Shown: in pieces, positions 8,330-17,911 of the stretch
Position numbering within the stretch: position 1 is the first letter of the stretch
How the letters are laid out: each line of letters begins with the position of its first letter
Origin: an uncultured Prevotella sp.
GTDB lineage: Bacteria; Bacteroidota; Bacteroidia; Bacteroidales; Bacteroidaceae
Reading direction: 5' to 3'
Assembly: GCA_946409435.1 (NCBI GenBank)
Contig: CAMJWJ010000003.1
Location: 1-55,112, forward strand
Length of the DNA stretch: 55,112 nt
Notes under the pieces: model-generated
Databases searched by the model: none
What the model saw: the letters and a program-made list of their open reading frames with translations, nothing else
What the model was told of the DNA's origin: nothing
Translations under genes and position numbers: made by a program

Positions 8330-9151
8330 ATGAAAGAGAGCATCACAATAGTAAAGGTAGGAGGAGCTGTAGTCGAGGACGAACTACAGCTCTCTCAGTT
8401 GCTGAGCGACTTTGCTGCCATACCTGGCCGCAAGGTACTGGTACACGGCGGCGGACGGAAAGCCACCAAGATGGCTGAACGCCTGGGCGTCGAGACACAC
8501 ATGGTGAACGGACGGCGCATCACCGACGCTGCCATGCTGGAGGTAGTGACCATGGTCTACGGCGGACTGGTCAACAAGAACGTTGTGGCCCGACTGCAGG
8601 CACACGGTGTCAACGCCATCGGACTGACAGGTGCCGACGCTGACATCATACGCTCACACAAACGGCCGCCAGTAGCCATCACCACGACAGACAACGATGG
8701 CGGTACGCAGGCCGTCACCGTCGACTTCGGTTTCGTCGGCGACGTCGACCTTGCTGACGGTGACATGCTGGCCCGGCTGATAGAAGCCGGCATCACACCC
8801 GTCGTCGCCCCACTGACGCACGACGGCCAGGGTCACATTCTCAACACCAATGCCGACACGATGGCTTCGGAAACTGCCAAGGCGCTGGCACCGCTGTACG
8901 ACGTGACGCTCATCTTCGCCTTCGAGAAGCGTGGCGTGCTGCGCAACCCTGACGACGACGACAGCGTGATACAGACCATCACACACGCCGACTTCGACCG
9001 CTACCGTGCCGACGGCACCATCAGCGGCGGCATGCTGCCCAAGATCGAGAATGCACTCAGCGCCGTCGACGCCGGTGTCCGTCGTGTCATCATCACCAAG
9101 GCCGACGCCATCGACGGACAGCAGGGAACGGTGATTGTAAATGAAGAGTGA
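8330..9151 (+). CDS. argB: Acetylglutamate kinase (N-acyl-glutamate kinase)
   Basis: ArgB phosphorylates N-acetylglutamate in arginine synthesis; in some Bacteroidetes the pathway uses N-succinyl intermediates, so the acyl group is not certain. The 273-residue protein shows the amino acid kinase fold: VKVGGAVVED at the start, VHGGGRKATKMAERL binding the acylglutamate, NGRRITDAAMLEVV, ITGAD-like GLTGADADIIR and NADTMASETAKAL near the nucleotide site. It lacks the N-terminal helix extension of arginine-inhibited enzymes, which suggests it is not feedback-regulated by arginine. Its start is 3 nt after speA. Confidence 0.92.
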   Translation: MKESITIVKVGGAVVEDELQLSQLLSDFAAIPGRKVLVHGGGRKATKMAERLGVETHMVNGRRITDAAMLEVVTMVYGGLVNKNVVARLQAHGVNAIGLTGADADIIRSHKRPPVAITTTDNDGGTQAVTVDFGFVGDVDLADGDMLARLIEAGITPVVAPLTHDGQGHILNTNADTMASETAKALAPLYDVTLIFAFEKRGVLRNPDDDDSVIQTITHADFDRYRADGTISGGMLPKIENALSAVDAGVRRVIITKADAIDGQQGTVIVNEE

Positions 9152-9161
9152 AGAATGAAGA

Positions 9162-9220
9162 GTGAAGAATTTGCTGCCGCCCACGGAGATGAGGAATGAA
9201 GAATTTGCTGCCGCCCACGG
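9162..9220 (+). repeat. Two direct copies of a 25-base repeat between argB and the sigma factor
   Basis: GAAGAATTTGCTGCCGCCCA and flanking bases occur at 9162-9186 and 9196-9220, preceded by short GAATGAAGAGTGAAG simple repeats. No terminator or clear promoter box is visible in this gap. Confidence 0.75.
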
Positions 9221-9229
9221 GAGGAACAA

Positions 9230-9763
9230 GTGAAGATAAGAGATGACAGGTTTTATTTTGTGAAAGAGAAGAACTTCCAGAACGACGTGCTGCCGCTAAA
9301 GAACGAGCTCTACCGGATGGCACTCCGCATCACGCAGAACCGCGAGGATGCCGAGGACGTTGTACAGGAAACGATGATGAAGGTATGGCGGCGACGCGAC
9401 GAGTGGCCACAGATAGCATCCATGGAGGCCTTCTGCCTCACCATCTGCCGCAACATCGCCATTGACAAAGTGCGCCGAATGGACAACCTGTCGCAGTCGC
9501 TCGACGACAACGTCGACCCCATCGACTCCAGCCATACCGCCAACCCCGAAGAACAGACTATACAGAACGACCGTACCCAGCTGGTGGTCCAACTCATCAG
9601 CCAACTGCCCGAACGGCTACGCAGCTGCATGCAGCTACGCGACATCGAAGGCAAGAGCTACCGCGACATCGCCACCATACTCGGCATCACCGAACAGCAG
9701 GTAAAGGTGAACATCTTCCGCGCCCGACAGACCATACGCGAGCGTTTCCAACAGGTCAAATAG
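9230..9763 (+). CDS. ECF-family RNA polymerase sigma factor
   Basis: The protein directs RNA polymerase to a specific promoter set. It has the sigma-70 region 2 (ELYRMALRITQNREDAEDVVQETMMKVWRRRDEW) and region 4 (LPERLRSCMQLRDIEGKSYRDIATILGITEQQVKVNIFRARQ) separated by a short linker, the ECF layout. The track start at 9230 is GTG. An alternative GTG at 9260, giving VKEKNFQNDVLPLKNELY, fits the usual ECF N-terminus better, and there is no ATG in frame before region 2. It is followed after a repeat-filled gap by a membrane protein that is probably its anti-sigma factor. Confidence 0.92.
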   Translation: MKIRDDRFYFVKEKNFQNDVLPLKNELYRMALRITQNREDAEDVVQETMMKVWRRRDEWPQIASMEAFCLTICRNIAIDKVRRMDNLSQSLDDNVDPIDSSHTANPEEQTIQNDRTQLVVQLISQLPERLRSCMQLRDIEGKSYRDIATILGITEQQVKVNIFRARQTIRERFQQVK

Positions 9764-9830
9764 TTCATAGTTCATAATTCATAGTTCATAATTCATAATT
9801 CATAGTTCATAATTCATAGTTCATAGTTTT
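9764..9830 (+). repeat. TTCATAGTTCATAATTCA simple repeat tract
   Basis: Tandem TTCATAGTTCATAATTCATA units fill the gap immediately after the sigma factor stop. Related tracts occur at 37479-37530. The tract replaces any visible terminator. Confidence 0.85.
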
Positions 9831-9906
9831 TTTTAAAAAAAATCATATTTCTGTAACTTTTACTTTTAACAAACGTCTTCAATATAGAGACCCAAGATAA
9901 TAACTT

Positions 9907-10425
9907 ATGGATTACAAGTACATCGAACAGCTCATGGAGCGTTACTGGAACGCCGAGACGACCCTCGAGGAGGAGCGCGTGCTTCGGGCATTCTTCAGCC
10001 AGCAGGACATACCCGCCGGCATGGAGCAGTGGCGCGCACTGTTTACCGACGATGCCACCAACCAGACGCTGGACGATGACTTCGATACCCGTATCATGCA
10101 GATGATTGGGCAGGAGAGCCTGGAACGGCCCGCCTTCACCGCCAACCTCACACAAGGCGAGGAGCGCGGCACCGCCCGTCGCATCAGCCTGAAGGAACGC
10201 ATCATGCCTCTCTTCCGCGCTGCTGCCGTGGTAGCCATCATCATCACTGTGGGGGGAGCCCTGCAGGCACCTTGGGACAACAGCTGGAACAGCCCCGCCG
10301 ACTATGCTGCCCTGCAGCAGAACGTCGACACCGTGGCTGCAGTGCAGCCCATCCAGGCCGAGAACATCAGCGATGTCACCGTCGACAGCGCCCGAGTGCT
10401 CGTCGTGGGGCAGGCCAAGAACTAA
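9907..10425 (+). CDS. Probable anti-sigma factor, single-pass membrane protein
   Basis: This 172-residue protein starts MDYKYIEQLMERYWNAETTLEEERVLRAFF, the acidic helical start usual for Bacteroidales membrane proteins next to ECF sigma genes. A basic stretch (RRISLKERIMPLF) precedes one membrane segment (AAAVVAIIITVGGALQA, about 100-118), and a short periplasmic tail follows. No zinc-binding anti-sigma HxxxCxxC motif is present. The anti-sigma role is inferred from the arrangement sigma factor then membrane protein; it could also be an accessory protein of unknown role. A TAACTTTT near 9855 resembles a weak promoter box. Confidence 0.6.
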   Translation: MDYKYIEQLMERYWNAETTLEEERVLRAFFSQQDIPAGMEQWRALFTDDATNQTLDDDFDTRIMQMIGQESLERPAFTANLTQGEERGTARRISLKERIMPLFRAAAVVAIIITVGGALQAPWDNSWNSPADYAALQQNVDTVAAVQPIQAENISDVTVDSARVLVVGQAKN

Positions 10426-10729
10426 GATTTCTATGCTTTCTCTATATTTTAATCATGTTTAGTTAAAACACCACGAAGCTGTGAAGCTTCACCGTTCGAC
10501 CCGAAAAAAACAAAAGCGGTCGATTTCTCTCAAATTTTTCATAACATACTAACGCTGGAGGGGCTGTCATCCGATGAGACGGAGGCAGCCCTCTTCCTTT
10601 CCTATCCGAAAACCTGCTGGTAGGATGAAGATTCCATCCAACAGGTTCGTAGAGTAAACAGTCGAGAGGACCTCTCATGTTGTTGAGAAGTCCTCTCGAT
10701 GAATTGCTATCAATAGTTTTGCAACGTGA
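10426..10729. other. Convergent intergenic region with nested hairpins
   Basis: No gene is seen in these ~300 bases between the convergent anti-sigma and susD genes. They hold three imperfect inverted repeats: GAGGGGCTG with CAGCCCTC near 10557-10595, AACCTGCTGG with CCAACAGGTT near 10611-10648, and the strong hairpin at 10663-10698. Confidence 0.6.
10663..10698. terminator. Strong hairpin between convergent operons
   Basis: CGAGAGGACCTCTCA pairs with TGAGAAGTCCTCTCG (one mismatch in 15) around a TGTTGT loop, 31 bases beyond the susD stop. It lacks a clear U-tract on either strand, so it may be a bidirectional terminator or a transcript-stabilising 3' hairpin. Confidence 0.6.
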
Positions 10730-13030
10730 TTATTCGGCCGGCGTATCGCTCAGCGGGTCGAACAGTCCGTCGGCGTTGCGCTTGAAGTCGTGCCAGCCAA
10801 CGGTCTGGTGCAGCGTCACGTTGTTCTGCATGGCGTTGGCCTTCAGACCCAGGAAGTAGTACTTCGGCAGGTAGGTCACCACCAGTGCGTCGTCGTTACC
10901 GTCGGCATTGACGTCCTTACGCTCCAGGTAGGTGTCGTACCAGTTGGCCAGTGCCTCCACCTTGGGGTCGCCGTAGGCCGTGCCGTCGTAGGTTATCTGC
11001 TCGTCCAGCGTCAGTGCGGCAGGACGGTCGGCGAAGGCCGGGTCGGTGGCCTGTGCCGTCTTGCAGTAGAGCACGATGCTGTGGCGCTTCTGGCCGTTCA
11101 TGTACCATGTCGTGCCGTCGCTGTTGGTCAGCCCGAGCCAGCGGTTGGTGTCGCCGCCGAAGCCCGTGACGCCCCATCCGGCGTGCAGCGTCTCCTGGTT
11201 GCGGCCGCCGTCGAAGAGCATCCAGCGACGCATGTCGTCGAAGCGCTTACCCTCGTAGGCCAGCTCCACCTGGCGCTCGTAGAGCACCTGCTTGATGGCA
11301 GCCTGCGTGGTAGACATGTCGCCCAGTCCGTAGTTGTTGTCAGCCGTGTAGCCTACGCGGGCACGGATGTCGGCCAGCGCCTGGAAAGCCTCGTCGGTCT
11401 TGCCGGCACCGGCGGCAGCCTCGGCAAAGTTGAGCAGCACCTCGGCGTAGCGCACGCTAAGCAGCGGGGCGGCTGACTTCTGGAAACCCTTCGGGTTGGA
11501 GTTGCTGATGAGGAACTGGTAGAGCACGTTGGTCGACAGGTGGTAGTCCTGCGTACGCTTGCGCACGAACACGGAGTTGCCGCTGGTCTTGTCGGCCGTT
11601 CCGCCAAGGTTGTCGGCCCAGTAGCCGTTGCTGGTGGTCACCTTCGTCAGGTCGTCGGCATTGTCGTTCCACTGGTAGCTCCACAGCTGGTAGTCCTTGC
11701 CCGTGGGGTAGAGCAGCCGCTGGGTCTGGTCGTCGTTGGTGACGTAGGGCACGATGCTGGCCAGCGCTTCGTTAGACAGGGCGTTCTCGCCCTCGCTGAA
11801 CTGCCACTCCGTGCCGGGGAAGGCGAAGGTGCGGTAGAAGCGCGGGTCGCGGTTGAGCCAGAACTTCGTCTTGTCGTAGGCTATGGCGCTCTCGCCGGGC
11901 TTCTTGCCGTCAGCCATGGGGAAGAGGTCTATCATTTCGGCTGTGGGCTTCAGTCCGCCGCCACCGTTGGTGTTGCTCGGGCGGATGCTGTTCTCCCATG
12001 TGTTCCACTTGCCGTAGTCAGGCTGTCCGCTGACGTTGTCGTTGGTGTTGTAGAGCGTCATGAAGACACCTTCGCGCACGCTGCCGTCACTGCCGTCGTA
12101 GGTCATCCAAATGCGGTTCCAGTTTGCAGCGTTCTGCGCTCCGGCGTTGCCTTTGTAGGCCAGTCCGATGCCGCCCTGCTGGAGCAGGTCGAGTGCCTGC
12201 TTGTTGGCTTCGTAGGCTGCCTGCCAGCGACTGGCGTCGTTGGTGCGGTTGAACAGCGGGCTGGCGTAGTAGAGCAGCACCCACCCCTTCAGGGCTTGGG
12301 CCAGTCCGCTCGTGACGCGACCGAAGTCTACGCCCTCGTTGGCCCAGCGGGCCGGCAGGTATTCAGCTGCCAGGTCGAGGTCTTTGCAGATGAAGTCGAT
12401 GCAGTCCTTGGTCGTCTGGCGCGGCACGATGAGGTTCTGGGCCTGACTGCCTATGGGGTCCTGTACGTGGTCGATGATGGGCACGCCGCCGTACAGCTTC
12501 ACCATATTGAAATAGGTGTATGCGCGGAAGAAGTAGGCCTGGCCCAGCAGTGGTTTCTTGTCCTCCTCGCTGATGCCTTCCGAACCTCTGACGCCCTCGA
12601 TGATGTCGTTGCAGTTGCGTATGTGGCCCCACGGGCTGTAGGTGTCGTTGGCCACGAAGAAGTAGTCGTAGACGTTGTTGTAGGTCAGCTCCTCCTGCGG
12701 GTTCACCCACATGGAGAAGCCACCGTACTCTTCGGTGCTCTTCGACCATTTGTCGGCCAGTCCGATGCTGGTCCAGTCGTTCTGCTTGTTGGTGCCGTTA
12801 CCGTCGCCGCCGTTGCTGGGCAACAGCCAGAAGTAGACGCTGTTGATACGCTCCGTTGCGGCAGCCACCGAACCGTACGTGTTCGACGAGTCGAAGTTGC
12901 CGTAGTTCTTCTTATCCTTCAGGAACTCGTCGCTGCACGACGTGGCCAGGAGCAAGGTGGCAAGGAGGCTGACGGACAGCTGGCCCGCGGCCTTCTTGCA
13001 GTTGGTTATGTTGTGATGTATGTATTTCAT
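10730..13030 (-). CDS. SusD-like outer-membrane glycan-binding lipoprotein
   Basis: SusD-like lipoproteins cover the SusC channel and capture oligosaccharide at the cell surface. The chosen start (13030, MKYIHHNITN) is inside the track ORF and gives a signal peptide ending in LLLATSC, a lipobox, followed by SDEFLKDKKNYG with acidic residues near the cysteine that favour export to the surface. Family features include the TPR-like helices, 'LGQAYFFRAYTYFNMVKLYGGVPII' near residue 165 and the C-terminal 'LLNFAEAAAGAGKTDEAFQALADIRARVGY' and 'YERQVELAYEGKRFDDMRRW' helices. It lies 45 nt after susC and ends the operon. Confidence 0.95.
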   Translation of the reverse strand: MKYIHHNITNCKKAAGQLSVSLLATLLLATSCSDEFLKDKKNYGNFDSSNTYGSVAAATERINSVYFWLLPSNGGDGNGTNKQNDWTSIGLADKWSKSTEEYGGFSMWVNPQEELTYNNVYDYFFVANDTYSPWGHIRNCNDIIEGVRGSEGISEEDKKPLLGQAYFFRAYTYFNMVKLYGGVPIIDHVQDPIGSQAQNLIVPRQTTKDCIDFICKDLDLAAEYLPARWANEGVDFGRVTSGLAQALKGWVLLYYASPLFNRTNDASRWQAAYEANKQALDLLQQGGIGLAYKGNAGAQNAANWNRIWMTYDGSDGSVREGVFMTLYNTNDNVSGQPDYGKWNTWENSIRPSNTNGGGGLKPTAEMIDLFPMADGKKPGESAIAYDKTKFWLNRDPRFYRTFAFPGTEWQFSEGENALSNEALASIVPYVTNDDQTQRLLYPTGKDYQLWSYQWNDNADDLTKVTTSNGYWADNLGGTADKTSGNSVFVRKRTQDYHLSTNVLYQFLISNSNPKGFQKSAAPLLSVRYAEVLLNFAEAAAGAGKTDEAFQALADIRARVGYTADNNYGLGDMSTTQAAIKQVLYERQVELAYEGKRFDDMRRWMLFDGGRNQETLHAGWGVTGFGGDTNRWLGLTNSDGTTWYMNGQKRHSIVLYCKTAQATDPAFADRPAALTLDEQITYDGTAYGDPKVEALANWYDTYLERKDVNADGNDDALVVTYLPKYYFLGLKANAMQNNVTLHQTVGWHDFKRNADGLFDPLSDTPAE

Positions 13031-13075
13031 ATTAGTATAATTCATAAATTTTCATTCTGCATGATGAACTAAGCG

Positions 13076-16000
13076 TTAGAACGAGACGTTAACACCCAGC
13101 GTGTATTTACGCAGGTTGGGGTAGCGGGTGTACGTGCCGCCATACGATGCCCATGCCTTGTCGGGGTAGGGGTTGTAGAAGTTGATAGCGTTCTGCACAG
13201 TCAGGTTCAGACGGACGCTGCTCAGTCCTATCTTGTTGGTCCATGCCTTGGGAAGGGCGTAGGCCACGGTGATGTTGCGCAGGGCTACGTTGGCAGCGTT
13301 GACCATCCAGAAGGTAGAAGCAAGGTTGTTCAGCGAGTAGCGCATGTTAGGCATGCTGGCCTCGAGGTTGCGCGGCACGGTGATGTTGCCCTGGGCGTCG
13401 TAGATGTCCTTGTAGTTGAACATGTCGGCAAACGACGACGGCATGTTCTCGTACTCGTAGTTGGTGGCAGCCTGGCGGAAGTTGGTCTGGATCATGGCCT
13501 TCGCACCCCAGCTGGCGGCCAGCTGGGCCGACAGGGTGAGGCTCTTCCACGAGCCACCGAAGTTCAGCGTGAAGCCGTAGGGGCAGCTGGAGTGCTCGCT
13601 GATGCGGACGTAGTCGTTCTTGTCGATCTTGCCGTCGGGACCGCCCCACGTACCGTTGCCGTTGTTCTCGCCACGGACGTCCTTGTAGATGAGCATACCT
13701 GGATAGATGGCGTCCTTCTTCAGTCCGCAGTACTCGGTGATGTTGTACTTGGTGAAGTACTCGTCGATGTCCTGCTGCGAACGGAACATGCCAATGCACT
13801 GGTAGCCCCAGACGCCACGGTCGGCACGTCCGCCGCGCACGATGCCGTCAAGGTCGGGGATGGCTTGGAAGTTGCTCTCGAGGATTTCGTTGTCGCTGTA
13901 GCCCGTCGACAGCTTCACCCAGTAGTTGATGTCCTTGCCTATCTTGTCGCGCCAGCCCAGCGTGAGCTCCCAGCCCCATGAGTTGATGCGGCCGTAGTTC
14001 TCGGGCGTGGCCTGCGTACCGACGGTGGCAGGGAAGTCCTCCGTACCGGTACGGACGGCAAAGAGGTCGCGGCCACGGTCGAAGTAGTAGTTGAAGTTGA
14101 CCGACAGGCGGCTCTTCAGGAAACGCATGTCGATACCGATGTTGGTCTTGTAGGTCTTGTCCCAGTGTACGTCGCTGTTGACGCCGGCCTTAGGCATGAC
14201 GTCGCCGATGCCCACGGGGTTGTTGGTACCCTTGTTGCCGAAGACGGCACCCTTGGCAAGGTCGCGGTTGTAGAGCTGTGCCCACAGCCAGGCACGGATG
14301 TTGTCGCGACCCATGAGGCCCCAGCTGGCACGAATCTTCAGGAAGTCAATCCAGGTGACCTTCTCCTTAAACCAGTTTTCCTCGCTGATGACCCAGCCGA
14401 CACTGAACGAGGGGAAGAAGCCCCAGTAGTTCTTGGGAGCAAACTTGGTGGAGGCGTCGGAACGCATGAGGAACTCGAAGAGGTACTTGCTGGCGTAGGC
14501 GTAGTTTACACGGCCAACGTAGGAAAGCATACCGCTCTCGGCACGGTTGAATTCGGTAGACTGGTCACCGTCGGCACCCATCGAGCGGCTCTGTCCGTCG
14601 TGGTAGGATATGGGGTTGGTGACGGTGCCTGTGACGTACTCCGTCTCCGACTCGCTCTTCTCGATGGAGAACAGGGCGTTGACGTCGTGCTTGCCAAACT
14701 GGCGGGCATACTGCAGCGTGAAGTTGAACTGGTAGCTCTGCGTCTCGGTCATGTTGCGGCGCAGGTAGCCCTCGCTGGCCAGCTTCAGCAGCGAGAAGTT
14801 CGACGTGGCATTGTAGGGGTCCTCGTCTAAATAGAGGTGGTTGCCGCTACCGGCGCGGTTGATCAGCCGATAGATGTCGAGCGACGTGCTGGTGGTGTTG
14901 GTCTTTGCCGAACTGATGTTCTTTGAGTACGACACTTTTGCCGACAGTCCTTTCAGTGGCTTGATCCAGCCAAGGTCAAACTCGAGGCTACCGTTGATGC
15001 TGAGGTTGTGAGACTTCGTCTGGGCGTTGTCGCTGCTGTTCTGCACGGCACGGAAGTTGTACAGACGGGTTGCCGACGTCGGCGTGGTGTTCTCCATGCC
15101 GGAGTAGGCTATGGGGTAGCCTCCCATGTAGTCGGGAACGAATGGCAGGTGCGTCATCAGCCACTTGTAGTCGTAGTCGGTGCCGCCACCCTCGGGAGCT
15201 ACCGAGTTGTTACGCTCGCCCCAGTCGCCGCTGACCTGCAGGGCGCTCTTGACGTACTTGCCTATCTTGCCGTTCACGCCGGCACGGAAGTTGTAGCGGT
15301 CGTAGGACAGGCGGCCGATGTTACCGTCCTGGTTGTAGTAGCTGACACTGCCGAAGTAGGTGGCCTTGTCGTTACCGCCGTTGATGTTGACGTTGTGGCG
15401 CTGGGTGAAGGCAGCCTTCCACTCGCGGTCCAGCAGGTCGTAGTTGATGTTGCGTGCAGCCTCGATCTCGTCTTGCTGGAACAGCTGGGTGCGCAGCTCG
15501 ATGTTATCCTGCGTCGACGTGTTGGCAGCGCGTATCGTGTTGTACACCTTCATGTAGTCGGCCGAGTTGAGCATCTTAGGCGTGTAGAGGGCGTTGGTCC
15601 ATCCAAACTGGCCCGAGTAGGATATCTTCGGAGCACCCTGGTCGCCCTGCTTGGTCTTGACGAGCACGACACCGTAGGCGGCACGTGCACCGTAGACGGC
15701 GGCTGATGCGTCCTTCAGCACGGTGATGCTTTCCACCTCAGAGACGTCGAGGTTGTTGAAAGCCTCCTCGGTAGAGATGAATCCGTCGATGACGTACAGC
15801 GGCTTGGGGTCGGCATCGCCACCATGCGTAGCGTCGGGGGTGACGCTGGTAGCCACTGCGCTCTGTCGGATTTGCAGCGAGGGCGTCTCGCCCGGTCGTC
15901 CGCTGCCACTGCTGACGCTGACGCCGTTGAACTGACCCACGAGGGCGTCGCCGAGGCTACCCACCGAGAGATCCTGTATGTCCTTCGGCGATACGGTCTC

Positions 16001-16360
16001 GATGGCGCCGGTGACGTTTTTCATCTTCTGCGTACCGTAACCCACTACGACAACCTCCTCCAGGCTCTGTCGGTCTTCCTCCAGTGTGACGGTACCGCCG
16101 GGTTTCACGGTCTTGGTGATGTAGCCGATGTAGCTGATGGTCACTTTGCCATTTTTCGGCACGGCAATCTTGTAGACGCCGTCAAGGCCGGTGACCGTGG
16201 CCTGTTTCGTGCCCGCTACGGTGACGGTAGCGCCTATGACAGGCTCGCCCATGTCGTCGAGCACCGTGCCAGTCACCGTCTGGTCCTGTGCCATGGTGGG
16301 CAGTGCGGTCCATGCCATCAAGGCAGTCAGGCAAATACTGATGATGAGTGTTCTTTTCAT
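13076..16360 (-). CDS. SusC-like TonB-dependent outer-membrane transporter
   Basis: Imports oligosaccharides across the outer membrane with TonB energy. The 1094-residue protein has a signal peptide (to about 24), a carboxypeptidase-regulatory-like β-sandwich domain (TVTGTVLDDMGEPVIGATVTVAGT), the TonB-box-adjacent SLEEVVVVGYGTQ, a plug domain (PLYVIDGFI, ESITVLKDASAAVYGARAAYGVVLVKTKQG) and a barrel ending in a terminal aromatic strand (YTLGVNVSF). It has no N-terminal STN signalling domain, so it is not the sigma/anti-sigma transduction type. The partner SusD follows. Only 30 nt separate it from the β-helix lipoprotein gene upstream, so it is read as part of one long operon. Confidence 0.96.
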   Translation of the reverse strand: MKRTLIISICLTALMAWTALPTMAQDQTVTGTVLDDMGEPVIGATVTVAGTKQATVTGLDGVYKIAVPKNGKVTISYIGYITKTVKPGGTVTLEEDRQSLEEVVVVGYGTQKMKNVTGAIETVSPKDIQDLSVGSLGDALVGQFNGVSVSSGSGRPGETPSLQIRQSAVATSVTPDATHGGDADPKPLYVIDGFISTEEAFNNLDVSEVESITVLKDASAAVYGARAAYGVVLVKTKQGDQGAPKISYSGQFGWTNALYTPKMLNSADYMKVYNTIRAANTSTQDNIELRTQLFQQDEIEAARNINYDLLDREWKAAFTQRHNVNINGGNDKATYFGSVSYYNQDGNIGRLSYDRYNFRAGVNGKIGKYVKSALQVSGDWGERNNSVAPEGGGTDYDYKWLMTHLPFVPDYMGGYPIAYSGMENTTPTSATRLYNFRAVQNSSDNAQTKSHNLSINGSLEFDLGWIKPLKGLSAKVSYSKNISSAKTNTTSTSLDIYRLINRAGSGNHLYLDEDPYNATSNFSLLKLASEGYLRRNMTETQSYQFNFTLQYARQFGKHDVNALFSIEKSESETEYVTGTVTNPISYHDGQSRSMGADGDQSTEFNRAESGMLSYVGRVNYAYASKYLFEFLMRSDASTKFAPKNYWGFFPSFSVGWVISEENWFKEKVTWIDFLKIRASWGLMGRDNIRAWLWAQLYNRDLAKGAVFGNKGTNNPVGIGDVMPKAGVNSDVHWDKTYKTNIGIDMRFLKSRLSVNFNYYFDRGRDLFAVRTGTEDFPATVGTQATPENYGRINSWGWELTLGWRDKIGKDINYWVKLSTGYSDNEILESNFQAIPDLDGIVRGGRADRGVWGYQCIGMFRSQQDIDEYFTKYNITEYCGLKKDAIYPGMLIYKDVRGENNGNGTWGGPDGKIDKNDYVRISEHSSCPYGFTLNFGGSWKSLTLSAQLAASWGAKAMIQTNFRQAATNYEYENMPSSFADMFNYKDIYDAQGNITVPRNLEASMPNMRYSLNNLASTFWMVNAANVALRNITVAYALPKAWTNKIGLSSVRLNLTVQNAINFYNPYPDKAWASYGGTYTRYPNLRKYTLGVNVSF

Positions 16361-16390
16361 ATCTGTTGTTTTTTAGTTTCGTACATTGGT

Positions 16391-17845
16391 TTACTGAGCG
16401 AGGTTGTCAAAGGCATACCAGCGCGGGTCGCCAGTCTGTTTCTCTACCTGCTCGGCTCCGGTGGGCTTGAATATCAGGTGCTCGGGGTCGATGAAGGCGG
16501 GATCGGTGGTCAGCACGAAGCCTGTGTCGTAGTTGCTCTGGTCGCTGGGCTCGCCGTTGTTCCAGTAGGTGTTGTTGGCCGAGTTCCACGTGCTGCCGTT
16601 GCCCAGACGTCCGTTACCCATCATGCGGCGTGCTATCTGACCGTCGGCACAGTCGTACCAGATGTTGTTTTGCAGGTCGTAGGCCGAGTAGTTGCTGATG
16701 CCCGAGTAGTTGGCCCACTGTCCGCTGGCCACCTTGTAGAACGTGTTGTTGGTGTAGGTCAGCGTAGTGTGGTCGCTGGTGGTCCAGCCCAGACGGTCGA
16801 CGCGCACCGAGTTGTTGTAGCGCAGGAAGTACTTCGAGTTGCCCTCGCCAATCTGTGCTACGGTGCTGTTGACGATTGAAAAGTCCTTCACGCCGCCGCC
16901 CTGGAAGGCCAGGAACGACTCGTTTTTGATGCGCTCGGTGACGGTGCTCATGAGGATGACGGCATCCTTGATCATAAAGTTGACCACGGCCCACGACTTG
17001 TTGTTGTCGTAGAAGAGGTTGCCGCTGACGCCCAGGATGTTGCAGTTCTGCAGCCGGACGTAGTCGATGAGAAAGTAGTTCTTGGGCTTGGTGATGCCCA
17101 CATCCTCGGTGGGATCCTCTTCATACTTGTAAGCCTCCATGAAGGGCTTGACACTGGCGCGGGCATTGACCGTGACGTACTTCAGCGTGAAGTCGTTCGA
17201 CACGATGAAGTTGGCACTGTCGGCCAGCGTGATGGTGGCGTAGTCGTGCTTGTCGGTGGTGCGCAGCGTCACCTTATGGTAGTTGAAGTTCAGCGGCTTG
17301 CGCAGCGAGTAGGCTGCTCCCGGCACGAGGTCGAAGGTCAGCTCCTGCGTGTAGGCCACGGTGTCCGAGATAGGATTCTCCTCGAAGTAGTCGTACAGGT
17401 CGCCCTCCGGTATGCTGGCGTAGGCGGCAGTAAAGGTGTTGAAGTCCTTCACGGTAGCCTCGGCAGCCTCCTTGTTGTTCAGCTTGTCGTTGCCCAGCGT
17501 GCGGATCATGAGTCGGTAGTTCATGTCCTCGACACGTGCAATGGTGACCTTGCATCCGTCTATGGTGTCGTTGACAATCGGTTGGCTCTCGTCGTTGGGG
17601 TCAATGAGTCGGAACTCATAGCCACCGGCTCCGTAGACCACGGGCCACTCGATGGTCATGGTGGCTCCGTCGGTGCTTGGTGTGACGGTGATGCCTTCCG
17701 CTACGGGCGACGCCAGTGTAGCGTTCCTCACGCCTCCGCTGAACGTCTCGTCGCCGTCGAAAGTGTCGGCGCAGCCGGCCATCAGCATGCCAGCCGTCAT
17801 CAGGCAGCAGGCTGTGGTCTTTGCTAAGAATTGATTTCTTTTCAT
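16391..17845 (-). CDS. Surface lipoprotein with right-handed β-helix (DUF4957/DUF5123 type)
   Basis: The 484-residue protein has a lipoprotein signal (GMLMAGC-ADTFDGDE) followed by a fibronectin-like domain (about 45-140) and a parallel β-helix region (about 150-430) with repeated 'FSIVNSTVAQIG', 'LTYTNNTFYKV' and 'YDLQNNIWYD' coils. This matches the DUF4957 and DUF5123 proteins common in Bacteroidetes pectin loci, which look like pectate lyases but usually lack their catalytic residues. The position directly before susC is the place of a SusE/F-type surface glycan-binding protein. Lyase activity cannot be excluded by eye. Confidence 0.8.
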   Translation of the reverse strand: MKRNQFLAKTTACCLMTAGMLMAGCADTFDGDETFSGGVRNATLASPVAEGITVTPSTDGATMTIEWPVVYGAGGYEFRLIDPNDESQPIVNDTIDGCKVTIARVEDMNYRLMIRTLGNDKLNNKEAAEATVKDFNTFTAAYASIPEGDLYDYFEENPISDTVAYTQELTFDLVPGAAYSLRKPLNFNYHKVTLRTTDKHDYATITLADSANFIVSNDFTLKYVTVNARASVKPFMEAYKYEEDPTEDVGITKPKNYFLIDYVRLQNCNILGVSGNLFYDNNKSWAVVNFMIKDAVILMSTVTERIKNESFLAFQGGGVKDFSIVNSTVAQIGEGNSKYFLRYNNSVRVDRLGWTTSDHTTLTYTNNTFYKVASGQWANYSGISNYSAYDLQNNIWYDCADGQIARRMMGNGRLGNGSTWNSANNTYWNNGEPSDQSNYDTGFVLTTDPAFIDPEHLIFKPTGAEQVEKQTGDPRWYAFDNLAQ

Positions 17846-17911
17846 AAGCTTACTGTTTTTATTAACGTTAATATTCTTTCTGTCTCTCTCTTATCTCTTA
17901 TCTTTTATCTC

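Noticed and set aside
9230-9260. Confident start of the sigma factor at 9230
   Set aside because: Both 9230 and 9260 are GTG codons and no decisive promoter or ribosome-binding evidence is visible, so the start is left uncertain.
11540-13072. Plus-strand ORF of 510 codons antisense to susD
   Set aside because: Its protein has no recognisable domain and consists of a codon shadow of susD; the opposite strand has clear SusD motifs and lipobox.
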